From positions 682,001 to 746,000 of the forward strand of contig NZ_SLZF01000001.1 of the NCBI RefSeq assembly GCF_004341515.1: a stretch of 64,000 nt of DNA. Reading direction: 5' to 3'. How positions within the stretch are numbered: the first letter of the stretch is position 1; every line of letters begins with the position of its first letter. The stretch comes from Allobosea sp. BK604 (GTDB lineage: Bacteria; Pseudomonadota; Alphaproteobacteria; Rhizobiales; Beijerinckiaceae). Shown here in pieces: positions 7,931-16,776 of this stretch. The position numbers and the translations under genes are program-made. Under the pieces are notes generated by a model, which was not told the origin of the DNA, did not search any database, and saw nothing but the letters and a program-made list of their open reading frames with translations.

Positions 7931-9561
7931 TGCTCGCCCGCCACGCCACCTATGAGGACACCTTCGATCGCTTCCGCTGGCAGATCCCGGAACGCTTCAA
8001 TATCGGCATCGCCTGCTGCGACCGCCATGCCGACGGCTCGGGTAAGCCGGCCTTGCTCTACGAGGGCGAGAATGGCCTTGCCACGCTGAGCTTCGACGAG
8101 CTGAAGCGCGCCACGGGCCGCCTCGCCAACATGCTGCGCGCTCATGGCATCGGCGCAGGCGAGCGCGTCGGCATCCTGCTGCCGCAGCGGCCGGAGACGG
8201 CGATAGCCCATCTCGGCATCTACAAGCTCGGCGCGATCGCGCTGCCTCTCTTCACTCAATTCGGGCCGGACGCGCTCGAACATCGCCTCCAGCACAGCGG
8301 CGCCGCGGCGTTGATCACCGATGCCGAGAATATCGGCAAGATCGACACGATCCGCGACGCGCTGCCGGAATTGCGCCGAATCTTCGTCATCGGCGGCAGC
8401 GGCCATCTCGATTTCGCGGCGGAGCTGGCGAAAGCCTCGGACGCCTTCACGCCGCCCGACACGGGCGCGGAGGACCCGGCTCTGATCATCTATACATCCG
8501 GCACCACCGGAAAGCCCAAGGGCGCACTGCACGCGCATCGCGTGCTGCTCGGCCATGTCCCCGGGGTCCAGCTGCCACAGGAATTCTTCCCGCAGGCTGA
8601 CGACCTGTTCTGGACGCCGGCCGACTGGGCCTGGGCCGGCGGGCTGCTCGACGTGCTGCTGCCCAGCCTCTATTTCGGCGTGCCGGTCCTGGCCTCGCGC
8701 GCCCGCAAATTCGATCCCGAAGCCGCGTTCGACCTGATGGCGCGCCACAAGGTCCGCAATGCCTTCATTCCGCCGACGGCACTCAAGCTGATGCGCCAGG
8801 TCCAGAATCCGCGCGGGCGCTTCGGCTACGCCATGCGCTCGATCGGCACCGGCGGTGAGACGCTCGGCGCCGATATGCTCGACTGGAGCCGCCAGACCTT
8901 CGGCTTCGAGGTCAACGAGTTCTACGGCCAGACCGAGGCGAACCTGATCGTCTCCAACTGCGCCAGCCTCTTCCCGATCCGGCCGGGCTCGATGGGCCGC
9001 GCCGTCCCGGGCCATCGCCTCGCGGTGATTTCGCCCGAGGGCGAGGTCTTGCCGCCGGGTACGCAGGGGCTGATCGCGGTCGCCCGGCCCGATCCCGTGA
9101 TGATGCTGGAATACTGGCGCCAACCGGAGGCGACCGCGGCGAAATTCGTCGGCGACTGGCTCGTCACCGGCGATACCGGCGCCTGCGACGAGGACGGCTA
9201 TTTCTGGTTCCAGGGCCGCGACGACGACATCATCTCAAGCGGCTCCTATCGCATCGGCCCCGGCGATATCGAGGATTGCGTCATTCGCCATCCGGCCGTG
9301 CTGATGGTCGCGGTGGTCGGCAGCCCCGACCCGGTCCGCACCGAGGTGGTCAAGGCCTTCGTGCTGCCGAAACCCGGCATCGCGCCTTCGGATGCACTCG
9401 CCGCCGAGATCCAGGATTTCGTCAAGGCGCGCCTCGCCGCCTACCAGTACCCGCGCGAGATCGAGTTCGTGACGGAACTGCCGATGACCGCGACGGGAAA
9501 GATCCGGCGGAAGGACCTCCGGGACCGGGAGATCGCGCGCAAACAGGCAAAGCCCGGTTAG
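7930..9561 (+). CDS. AMP-dependent acyl-CoA synthetase
   Basis: A 543-residue adenylate-forming ligase that activates a carboxylic acid to its CoA thioester. The P-loop-like motif YTSGTTGKPKG falls near residues 188-198, the acyl-adenylate motif YGQTEAN near 336-342, the TGD motif near 417-419 and the C-terminal catalytic Lys in TATGKIRRK near 521-529. The overall layout is closest to acetyl- or medium-chain acyl-CoA synthetases (AcsM/ACSM type), but the substrate cannot be read from the sequence. It forms a two-gene unit with the MaoC hydratase and is convergent with the alpha/beta hydrolase gene, with 17 bases between them. Confidence 0.88.
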   Translation: MLARHATYEDTFDRFRWQIPERFNIGIACCDRHADGSGKPALLYEGENGLATLSFDELKRATGRLANMLRAHGIGAGERVGILLPQRPETAIAHLGIYKLGAIALPLFTQFGPDALEHRLQHSGAAALITDAENIGKIDTIRDALPELRRIFVIGGSGHLDFAAELAKASDAFTPPDTGAEDPALIIYTSGTTGKPKGALHAHRVLLGHVPGVQLPQEFFPQADDLFWTPADWAWAGGLLDVLLPSLYFGVPVLASRARKFDPEAAFDLMARHKVRNAFIPPTALKLMRQVQNPRGRFGYAMRSIGTGGETLGADMLDWSRQTFGFEVNEFYGQTEANLIVSNCASLFPIRPGSMGRAVPGHRLAVISPEGEVLPPGTQGLIAVARPDPVMMLEYWRQPEATAAKFVGDWLVTGDTGACDEDGYFWFQGRDDDIISSGSYRIGPGDIEDCVIRHPAVLMVAVVGSPDPVRTEVVKAFVLPKPGIAPSDALAAEIQDFVKARLAAYQYPREIEFVTELPMTATGKIRRKDLRDREIARKQAKPG

Positions 9562-9578
9562 CGAATCGGCCCGATGGT

Positions 9579-10532
9579 CTAGAGCCACGCTTTCATCAGG
9601 AAAGCCGCCGTCGCCTCGAACAACCCTTCACGCGCATATTCAAGGTGCATCAGATGCGTGCCGCAGGGAATGACGACATCGCGCGTCTCGGCCGAACCCA
9701 AGCGCTCGCGCAGCCAATGCGCATCGGCATCCGTCGTCAGGCTGTCCCAGGCCCCGCGCACGATCAGCGCCGGCGCCGTGACCGCGGCCGGATCGTAGCC
9801 GAGCCGGCCCGACCATGCCGCGCCGATATCGGCTGAGGGCCCCAACGGGATCTTGACCGCAGGTACCGGCATGCGGGCGGCGGCCTCGGGATCGCTGGCG
9901 AGATAGGCCGGGCCCCAATCCTGCAGCTCCGGCTCGATCAGGACCGGCGGATGCCCTTTCGGCACATCCTCGACGAAGCGGGCGAGCTGCGCGGCGATCG
10001 GGACGAGGCGCCACGCGCCGGGATTTGCAGGCGCAGGTCGGGGGCCGACGCGCTGACAGATCGGCCCGAATAGCACCAGCCGCTCGATCTGCTCGGGCTG
10101 GCGCGAGGCGAACAGTCCGGCGACGATCGTGCCCCAGGAATGCGCGACGAGCGAAACGCGCTGGTGCCCGGTGGTGAGACGCACATGCGAGACCACCCTG
10201 GCGAGCTGCCCGGCTGCATCAGGAGCGCGACCGGTGGGCTCGCCACGCTCGGCCGCCTCGGCGAATGCCGCGGGTCGGTCAGAGCCGCCATAGCCGGCGA
10301 AATCGAAGCTCCAGACGTCGAAGCCACGCTCCTGCAGATCATCCATCCAGGAATGGCCGCCAAACCGATAGGCGACGGAGAGGGCCGATGGAAACGTCGC
10401 GCCATGGACATAGACCACGCTCGGACCCGCCCCCGACGCGTGCCGGATCAGGATCGTTGGCTCGTCCGCTCCGCCTGCGAGGCGGCTGACCTCGCCGGCC
10501 GCGCCCTTGTTCTTTTCAACAACCGCATCCAT
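9579..10532 (-). CDS. Alpha/beta hydrolase
   Basis: A 317-residue alpha/beta hydrolase with the oxyanion stretch VYVHGATFP, the nucleophile elbow AHSWG (Ser near residue 132), an acid residue in RGAWDSLT and the catalytic His in CGTHLMHLE close to the C-terminus. The start at 10532 has GGGAG six bases upstream; the longer frame to 10568 lacks one. It lies last on the minus strand after an acyl-CoA synthetase and a tandem PPC protein, so hydrolysis of an ester or thioester in the same pathway is a reasonable guess, with substrate unknown. Confidence 0.8.
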   Translation of the reverse strand: MDAVVEKNKGAAGEVSRLAGGADEPTILIRHASGAGPSVVYVHGATFPSALSVAYRFGGHSWMDDLQERGFDVWSFDFAGYGGSDRPAAFAEAAERGEPTGRAPDAAGQLARVVSHVRLTTGHQRVSLVAHSWGTIVAGLFASRQPEQIERLVLFGPICQRVGPRPAPANPGAWRLVPIAAQLARFVEDVPKGHPPVLIEPELQDWGPAYLASDPEAAARMPVPAVKIPLGPSADIGAAWSGRLGYDPAAVTAPALIVRGAWDSLTTDADAHWLRERLGSAETRDVVIPCGTHLMHLEYAREGLFEATAAFLMKAWL

Positions 10533-10659
10533 TCCCGTCTCCCGGTCTTTGCCATGGAGGCGGGACATTGCCGCACGACGCGCCTTGAGACAGTTCGGAA
10601 CGCTACGGTCTCGGACGTAGGCTTTGTCCCGGACCGGGTACGATATCCGGTCCGATGGT

Positions 10660-11505
10660 CTAGCGCGCCTCGAGCACCAGCTCGAAGGTCATCAGCACCG
10701 GGTTGTCACCGCGCTTCAGCGCCCCCGCCGCAGTCGCGCCGGAAAAATCCACCAGCGCGACATCGATCTCGGCCCCCTGGACGGTTGTGACGCCGCCACG
10801 GCCGATCGCGACCTCGGTGGCGAAATTCTTGACCACGCCGCCATCCTCGAAATGCGCTCCGATCGTGCTGCCGACACCGCCATGGATCACCGCTCGCTTG
10901 ATGCCCCGCGCGGCGCAGAAGCTTTCCAGCGCTTCGGCCAGGTCGACATTGGGCCGCACGCGCAGGGCATAGAAGCGCCCTTCCAGCGAGGTGCCGTGGA
11001 ACGCGGCCGGCACCGGTCCGAACAGCTTGAAATTCGTCTCCGGGTCCGCCTCGGCGACGAAGGCCGCCCCATCGAGCCCGACCGCCTCCAGCGTGATCGC
11101 TTCGGCGAGAACCGTGTCGTCGGGCAGGATATGGCCGCCGCTGCGCTTGCCGCCTGCCTCCGTCCAGACCCCGTGGCAATGGAAGAAGGGCATCCCGTCA
11201 CGCTGGCCGAAGGTCATCGCTCCACGCTCGATTCGGGTGACGCCGAAGGGGCGGAACGTCTCACTGTAGAAGGCGGCGTGCTCGCGGTTCTTGGCCAGGG
11301 CAGGCATGACATAGGCGAAAGGCCCGAGCGCCAGCCCGTCGACACGCAGCACACCGCTGGTGAAGCCCGCCGCTGCGAAGCCGCGCCTGACGGCCTCGAG
11401 CAGCGGCAGCCCGGCCGCCAGCGGCATCTCGAAGCGACGCCCGTGGCACTCGACCCATTGCACGCGCTCTGCCGGGCCGATGCCCGGCTGCTTGATCTGC
11501 CTCAC
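10660..11505 (-). CDS. Tandem PPC (DUF296) domain protein
   Basis: A 281-residue cytoplasmic protein built from two copies of the plant-and-prokaryote-conserved (PPC/DUF296) fold: one about residues 15-145 with FHCHGVW, one about 155-280 with IHGGVGSTIGAHF. The GTG start at 11505 overlaps the stop of the acyl-CoA synthetase by four bases (GTGA), which settles the start. PPC proteins form trimers with a His-lined site; their biochemical role in bacteria is poorly known. Coupling to a CoA ligase suggests work on the same acyl substrate. A single-domain relative is at 26780-27229. Confidence 0.75.
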   Translation of the reverse strand: MRQIKQPGIGPAERVQWVECHGRRFEMPLAAGLPLLEAVRRGFAAAGFTSGVLRVDGLALGPFAYVMPALAKNREHAAFYSETFRPFGVTRIERGAMTFGQRDGMPFFHCHGVWTEAGGKRSGGHILPDDTVLAEAITLEAVGLDGAAFVAEADPETNFKLFGPVPAAFHGTSLEGRFYALRVRPNVDLAEALESFCAARGIKRAVIHGGVGSTIGAHFEDGGVVKNFATEVAIGRGGVTTVQGAEIDVALVDFSGATAAGALKRGDNPVLMTFELVLEAR

Positions 11506-13142
11506 GAAGCGCTCCGCAGCCAGTCCAGTTCGCCGCGCTTCTCCAGCTCGTCCTTCACCAGACGCTTCGGCACCTTGCCATATCCCGATTTCGGCAGCGC
11601 CTCCCAGAAGAAGAAGCGCTTGGGCATCTTGTAGCGCGCGATCTTCGCCGACAGGAACTCGGCGAGCTCGGTCTCCGCCAATGTCGCGCCCTCCTTGGGC
11701 ACGCAGACGGCGACGCCGATCTCGCCCCAGACCGGGTCCGGCACGCCGAGCACCGCGCATTCGACGATCGCCTGATGCGTCAGGATCTTCTCCTCGATCT
11801 CGCGCGGATAGATGTTCGAGCCGCCGGAGATGTACATGTCCGAGGCCCGGCCGGTGATGTAGACAAAGCCCTGCGCGTCCATATGGCCGAGATCGCCGGT
11901 GCGAAACCAGCCGTCGCGGAAGGCTTTCGCATTGGCGTCGGGGTTGTCGTAATAGCCGGCGAAGACGGCCGGGCCGATCACGCAGATCTCGCCCTGCTGG
12001 CCGAAGGGCAGCTCCTGCCCGTCATCGCCCTGGATCTGCACCTGCATCCCGGTGCGCTCGAAGCCGCAGGTGCCGATGCGCGCATTGGGTCCGTCCTCGG
12101 GATCATGCAGGGCGGGAGGCAGCACGGTGATGTTGCCGGTGACCTCGCCGAGGCCAAAATACTGCACCAGGACCTTGCCGAGCTTGGCCAGCGCCCGCTT
12201 CTGGTCCTCGCGATACATCGGCGCGCCCGCATAGATGATGTAGCGCAGCGAGGAGTGATCGTGCTGGTCGGCCGCCGGGTGCTCGGCCAGCATCTTCAGG
12301 ATGGTCGGCACCGTGAACATATTGGTGACCCGGTAGCGCGCGATCAGCCGATAGGCCTCGTCGATATCGAAGCGCTCGGAGGGCAGCAGGATCGTCGTCG
12401 CCCCCTTGGCCGCCTGCGCGAGCTGATGCACGCCGGCGCCATGCGAGAGCGGGGCGACGACGAGCGAAGCATCCGCATCGGTCGTGCCCGGCATCAGGTC
12501 GCAGAGATGGTTGGTGATGACGAAGCCCATCTGGCCATGGGTCAGCACCGACGCCTTCGAACGGCCGGTCGTGCCCGAGGTGAAGAAATACCAGCACGGA
12601 TCGTCGCGCTCGACCGCGGCGTCGACGACGCTCTCGCCGCGATGACGCGCGACGATCTCCGCGACATCGGCCTCGCCGAACGCGCCTTGCCCGATCCGCC
12701 AGATGAACTCCGGCGCAGGACCCGCGCCTGCGACCGCCTTGGCGTGCTCGGGAAAATCGCCATGGCAGAGAAAGCCCTTCGGCCCGGCAACCTCGGCGAG
12801 AGCGGCGACCTCGTCCGGCAGCAGCCTGAAATTGGTCGGCACCCAGATCGCTCCCAGCCGGAAGGTCGCGAACATCGAGAAGAACATGATCTCGCAGTTC
12901 TTCGAATGGACGAGGACCCGGTCGCCCTTGCCGATGCCGCGCGCCTTGAGACCTGCGGCAAGCGCCGAGACCTGCGCCTCAATGTCGGCCCAGCTCCAGC
13001 TGCGCTCGCCCCAGATGAAGCCGGCCTTGTCGCCGAGCCGGCGTGCGTTCTGCGAGACGATATGGGCGAGGTTCATCACCCGCCGCGTCATCGGCACGAG
13101 GCCGCCCTTCGGCGCGCTTTCACTGGCGGAGGTTTCGGTCAC
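11502..13142 (-). CDS. AMP-dependent acyl-CoA synthetase
   Basis: A 546-residue fatty-acyl or aryl CoA ligase. The phosphate-binding motif FTSGTTGRSKA lies near residues 187-197, the motif YFGLGEVTGN near 335-344, RTGDLGHMD near 418-426 and the C-terminal catalytic Lys in SGYGKVPKR near 523-531. GTG at 13142 is preceded by AAGGAG. It starts a three-gene minus-strand unit with the tandem PPC protein and an alpha/beta hydrolase, and is divergent from a TRAP carrier across a 350-base gap, so the imported acid may be the ligase's substrate. Only distantly similar to the synthetase at 7930. Confidence 0.88.
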   Translation of the reverse strand: MTETSASESAPKGGLVPMTRRVMNLAHIVSQNARRLGDKAGFIWGERSWSWADIEAQVSALAAGLKARGIGKGDRVLVHSKNCEIMFFSMFATFRLGAIWVPTNFRLLPDEVAALAEVAGPKGFLCHGDFPEHAKAVAGAGPAPEFIWRIGQGAFGEADVAEIVARHRGESVVDAAVERDDPCWYFFTSGTTGRSKASVLTHGQMGFVITNHLCDLMPGTTDADASLVVAPLSHGAGVHQLAQAAKGATTILLPSERFDIDEAYRLIARYRVTNMFTVPTILKMLAEHPAADQHDHSSLRYIIYAGAPMYREDQKRALAKLGKVLVQYFGLGEVTGNITVLPPALHDPEDGPNARIGTCGFERTGMQVQIQGDDGQELPFGQQGEICVIGPAVFAGYYDNPDANAKAFRDGWFRTGDLGHMDAQGFVYITGRASDMYISGGSNIYPREIEEKILTHQAIVECAVLGVPDPVWGEIGVAVCVPKEGATLAETELAEFLSAKIARYKMPKRFFFWEALPKSGYGKVPKRLVKDELEKRGELDWLRSAS

Positions 13143-13492
13143 GCTGCTGCTCTCCTTGGACAGGCCGCGGCGCGTGCCGCGAGGGAACGGCCAGCCCCGG
13201 AACGCACCGCTCCTCCTGTACCTCCCCGCGCCTGGCTCTGAACCTTATTCTTCTGTCTAAACCGTAGTTTGCACCCTACCCGATTGCAATGAAACTTGGC
13301 CCATGCAAAGCCTTGTCTCGTCCGCGTGGCCTGGTCCACGACAGGGACGGCGCCGAATGCTGACCAACAAGCGAACCCACGGCGCCCGGGAGGAAATTGA
13401 TGTCGTTGCAGGAAGCGCCCGTTCGGCGCGCCGCGCCCATGCCGTCTCCACCATCGCGCCGCCAAGGCGCGGGACTGCCATGAGGCGATGCA
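13143..13492. promoter_or_regulatory. Divergent promoter region between CoA ligase and TRAP genes
   Basis: No gene is supported in these 350 bases. The part around 13255-13300 is less GC-rich and probably holds the divergent promoters. I see no clear palindromic operator, and no regulator gene is next to this pair of operons. Confidence 0.4.
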
Positions 13493-15361
13493 GTGGCTGA
13501 CGTCGTCAACACCCTGACCCTGCCCGATGATCCGCTCGACAATGAAGGCGCCCGGCCAGGCTCCGCCTTCATGCGGCCGGTCGAATTCGTCTGCGCCATC
13601 CTGCTGCTGGTCATCGTCGGCGTGCTGCTGCTCGGCGTGACCTCGCGCTATGTCTTCTCGCTGCCGGTGGTCTGGATCGACGAGGTCGCCTCGATCTCCT
13701 TCCTCTGGCTCGCCATGCTCGGCGCCGCCATCGCGATCGACCGCAACGAGCATCTCAAGCTCACCCTCTTCATCGGCATGATGTCGCAGCGCCTGCGCGA
13801 CTTCGTCAACGCGCTGGCCATGCTGATCGTCGCCGCCTTCCTGGCAGGGCTGATCTATCCCGCGATCGACTATGCGATCGAGGAATCCTACGTCACCTCG
13901 GCCGCGCTCAACATTCCCAATAGCTGGCGCACCTCGGCGCTGCCCGCCGGCATCGCGGCGATGTTCGTGCTCGCCCTGCGCTATGCCGTGAGGACCAGCA
14001 GCATCGGCGATCTGCTGCTCGCCGCGCTCGTGATCGCGGCGCTTGCCGGCGCCTTCTACCTGTTGATGCCGAGCTTCAAGACGCTCGGCTACGGCAATAT
14101 CCTGATCTTCCTCGTCATCATCGTCGCGCTCTGCCTCGTGGCCGGCGTTCCAATCGCCTTCTGTTTCGGCATGGGCACGCTCTGCTTCCTCGCCTTCTCC
14201 ACGACGGTGCCGATGATCGTGATGATCGGACGCATGGATGAGGGCATGTCGAGCATCATCCTGCTCTCGGTGCCGATCTTCGTGCTGCTCGGCTGCATCC
14301 TCGACGCCACCGGCATGGGCAAGGCGATCGTCGATTTCCTGGCGTCGCTGCTCGGCCATGTCCGCGCCGGCATGTCCTATGTCCTGCTCGGCTCGCTCTT
14401 CCTGGTCTCCGGCATTTCGGGCTCGAAGGTCTCGGACATGGCGACAGTGGCGCCTGCCCTCTTCCCGGAGATGAAGCGCCGCGGCTACCAGCCGAAGGAA
14501 CTGATCGCCCTGCTCTCGACCGGCGCCGCCATGGCCGACACGGTGCCGCCCTCGATCGTCCTGATCGTGCTGGGCTCGGTCGCCGGCGTCTCCATTGCCG
14601 GGCTGTTCAATGCCGGCTTCGCCATTGCCATGGTGCTCCTGCTCTCGCTCGCCCTGCTCGCGCGCTGGAAGGCGATCGGCGAGGATCTGAAGGGCGTGCG
14701 CCGCGCGCCGCTGACCGTCATCGGCCGCACCGCGCTGATCGCGGCGCCGGCACTCGTCCTGCCCTTCCTGATCCGTGGCGTCGTCGGCGGCGGCATCGCC
14801 ACCGCGACCGAGGTCTCGACCATCGCGGTGCTCTACGCCTTCATCATCGGCATCATCCTCTATGGCGGCATCAGCCCGCGGCGCTGCTACGCCATGCTGG
14901 TCGAGACCGCGGCGCTCTCCGGCGCGATCCTGCTGATCCTGGGCACCGCGCTCGCCATGGCCTGGGCCCTGACCCAGACGGGCTTTGCCCGCGACCTCGC
15001 CAACTTCATGGCCGGGCTGCCGGGCGGCTGGCTCAGCTTCATGGCGGTGACGATCGTCGTCTTCCTCATCCTCGGCTGCATGCTCGAGGGCTTGCCGGCC
15101 ATCGTGCTGATGGCGCCGCTGATGTTCCCGATCGCCAAGAATCTCGGCATCAACGACGTGCATTATTCGATGGTCGTGGTCACCGCGATGAATATCGGCC
15201 TGATGACCCCGCCCATCGGCATCGGCTTCTATATCGCCTGCAAGATCGGCAATGTCTCGCCGGACGAGGCGATGGGCGCGATCTGGCCCTATCTCGTCGC
15301 GCTGATCATCGGCCTCGTGATCATCGCCGTCATACCCGGCCTGTCCACCTGGGTCCTGTGA
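13493..15361 (+). CDS. TRAP transporter fused small and large permease (DctQM)
   Basis: A 622-residue inner-membrane protein. Residues 25-190 or so are a DctQ-type small subunit with four helices, including the conserved WIDEVASISFLWLAMLG; residues 200-622 are the DctM-type large subunit with GMGTLCFLAF, ISGSKVSDMA and the late MTPPIGIGFYIAC signature. The carrier uses a sodium gradient and a periplasmic receptor to import carboxylates. GTG start after GAGGCG; the ATG at 13488 is out of frame. The receptor gene follows after a palindromic repeat. The other TRAP system in this window has separate Q and M subunits. Confidence 0.92.
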   Translation: MADVVNTLTLPDDPLDNEGARPGSAFMRPVEFVCAILLLVIVGVLLLGVTSRYVFSLPVVWIDEVASISFLWLAMLGAAIAIDRNEHLKLTLFIGMMSQRLRDFVNALAMLIVAAFLAGLIYPAIDYAIEESYVTSAALNIPNSWRTSALPAGIAAMFVLALRYAVRTSSIGDLLLAALVIAALAGAFYLLMPSFKTLGYGNILIFLVIIVALCLVAGVPIAFCFGMGTLCFLAFSTTVPMIVMIGRMDEGMSSIILLSVPIFVLLGCILDATGMGKAIVDFLASLLGHVRAGMSYVLLGSLFLVSGISGSKVSDMATVAPALFPEMKRRGYQPKELIALLSTGAAMADTVPPSIVLIVLGSVAGVSIAGLFNAGFAIAMVLLLSLALLARWKAIGEDLKGVRRAPLTVIGRTALIAAPALVLPFLIRGVVGGGIATATEVSTIAVLYAFIIGIILYGGISPRRCYAMLVETAALSGAILLILGTALAMAWALTQTGFARDLANFMAGLPGGWLSFMAVTIVVFLILGCMLEGLPAIVLMAPLMFPIAKNLGINDVHYSMVVVTAMNIGLMTPPIGIGFYIACKIGNVSPDEAMGAIWPYLVALIIGLVIIAVIPGLSTWVL

Positions 15362-15394
15362 GGAGCGCGGGCCCTACGTGAAAGCCACCAAACC

Positions 15395-15477
15395 TCATTG
15401 TGAGCGCAGCGAGGCAATCCAGCGGGGACCCGCTCCCCGTCCCCGATTGCTTCGTCACTCCGCTCCTCGCAATGACC
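15395..15477. repeat. Family A palindromic repeat, copy 1
   Basis: An imperfect inverted repeat whose arms read roughly GAGCGCAGCGAGGCAATCC and the reverse complement ATTGCTTCG...CTCCTCGCAATGAC. It lies between the fused TRAP permease and its receptor gene. Further copies are at 20498 and 22417. It probably folds as a stem in the transcript. Confidence 0.8.
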
Positions 15478-15515
15478 TCAAGCACCAAGAGCAAGGACCA
15501 TCAGGAGAAACGTCC

Positions 15516-16535
15516 ATGAGCATCTCACGCCGCACGCTTCTGCAGGGCACGGCCGCGGCCACCGCGATCGGCTCGTTCCATATCGGCCGCGCCAGCGCGC
15601 AGACGCCCGAATTCACCTATAAATACGCCAATAACCTGCCCGTCGCGCACCCGATGAACATCCGCGCCAACGAGGCGGTGGAGAAGATCAAGGACGAGAC
15701 CAAGGGCCGCGTCCTGATCCAGATCTTCCCGAACAACCAGCTCGGCTCCGACACCGACATGCTGAGCCAGGTCCGCTCCGGCGGCGTCGAGTTCTTCACG
15801 CTCTCGCCGCTGATCCTCTCGACTTTGGTGGCGAATGCCTCGGTCAGCGGCATCGGCTTCGCCTTCCCGAATTACGACGCCGTCTGGAAGGCGATGGACG
15901 GCGAGCTCGGCGCTTATGTCCGCGGCCAGATCACCAAGTCCAACCTCGTCGTCATGGACAAGATCTGGGACAACGGCTTCCGCCAGATGACGAGCTCGAA
16001 AGGCGCGATCAACACGCCCGACGACCTCAAGGGCTTCAAGATCCGCGTGCCGGTCTCCCCGCTCTGGACCTCGATGTTCACCGCCTTCCAGTCGGCCCCG
16101 GCCAGCATCAACTTCGCCGAGGTCTACACCGCGCTGCAGACCAAGGTCGTCGACGGCCAGGAGAACCCGCTCGCGATCATCTCGACCGCCAAGCTCTTCG
16201 AGGTCCAGAAATACCTCTCGGCGACCAACCACATGTGGGACGGTTTCTGGTTCCTGGCCAATCGCCGCGCCTGGGAGCGCCTGCCGGAAGACCTGCGTGC
16301 CGTCGTCGCCAAGAACATCAACGCTGCCGCGATGCTCGAGCGCGAGGATGTCGCCAAGCTCAATGCCGGCCTCAAGGACGAGCTCGTCTCCAAGGGCATG
16401 GTCTATAACGAGACCAAGGCCGAGCCCTTCCGCGACGCCCTGCGCAAGGCCGGCTTCTATGCCGAGTGGAAAAAGAAATACGGCGACGAAGCCTGGGGCA
16501 TCCTCGAGAAGGCCGTCGGCGGCAGCCTGAGCTGA
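15516..16535 (+). CDS. TRAP transporter substrate-binding protein (DctP family)
   Basis: A 339-residue periplasmic receptor. It starts MSISRRTLLQGTAAATAIG: SRRTLL is a twin-arginine export motif, with cleavage expected after ASA near residue 27. The DctP signatures are GFKIRVP with the carboxylate-binding Arg (near residue 178) and ALQTKVVDGQENP (near 210-222). CAGGAGAAA precedes the ATG at 15516; the longer frame upstream runs through repeat sequence and is not real. It serves the fused DctQM permease upstream. The ligand is an organic acid of unknown identity. Confidence 0.9.
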   Translation: MSISRRTLLQGTAAATAIGSFHIGRASAQTPEFTYKYANNLPVAHPMNIRANEAVEKIKDETKGRVLIQIFPNNQLGSDTDMLSQVRSGGVEFFTLSPLILSTLVANASVSGIGFAFPNYDAVWKAMDGELGAYVRGQITKSNLVVMDKIWDNGFRQMTSSKGAINTPDDLKGFKIRVPVSPLWTSMFTAFQSAPASINFAEVYTALQTKVVDGQENPLAIISTAKLFEVQKYLSATNHMWDGFWFLANRRAWERLPEDLRAVVAKNINAAAMLEREDVAKLNAGLKDELVSKGMVYNETKAEPFRDALRKAGFYAEWKKKYGDEAWGILEKAVGGSLS

Positions 16536-16545
16536 GGAGCGCTTC

Positions 16546-16770
16546 TTTGCTTCTCCCACCCATCTCCGGCTTGCCCGAGATGGGCAAACCCGAGTGTCAA
16601 AGTCGGCAGCAGCCGACTTTGATGCGGGAGAAGGTGGCTCGGCGAAGCCGAGACGGATGAGGGGTCGCGCGACGATTGCCGCGCGACCCCTTTTTCAGCT
16701 CAACAATGTAGGACAGGGCGCCCCCTCATCCGGCGCTACGCGCCACCTTCTCCCGCAGGGGCAGAAGGAA
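16546..16770. repeat. Composite palindromic repeat between convergent TRAP operons
   Basis: Several inverted repeats are stacked here: TTGCCC-GAGA-TGGGCAA at about 16571, a perfect 10-bp stem CAAAGTCGGC/GCCGACTTTG at 16598-16621, and outer arms CTTCTCCC...GGGAGAAGGTGGC and GGATGAGGGG...CCCCTCATCC. The arrangement looks like nested REP-type elements that ended up between two convergent operons. A terminator lies inside it. Confidence 0.75.
16661..16695 (+). terminator. Rho-independent terminator
   Basis: A perfect 11-bp stem, GGGGTCGCGCG with CGCGCGACCCC, encloses an 8-base loop and is followed by TTTTT. It ends the plus-strand TRAP operon (DctQM, DctP). The minus-strand TRAP operon ends at 16777, just beyond it. 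Confidence 0.88.
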
Positions 16771-16776
16771 AAGAGG

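Noticed and set aside
13139-15163. Open frame of more than 670 codons antisense to the fused TRAP permease
   Set aside because: His/Arg/Asp-rich translation without any fold or motif; the sense strand is a clear transporter. High GC keeps antisense frames open.
15378-15515. N-terminal extension of the first DctP receptor
   Set aside because: The extension would be translated repeat sequence and would bury the twin-arginine signal.
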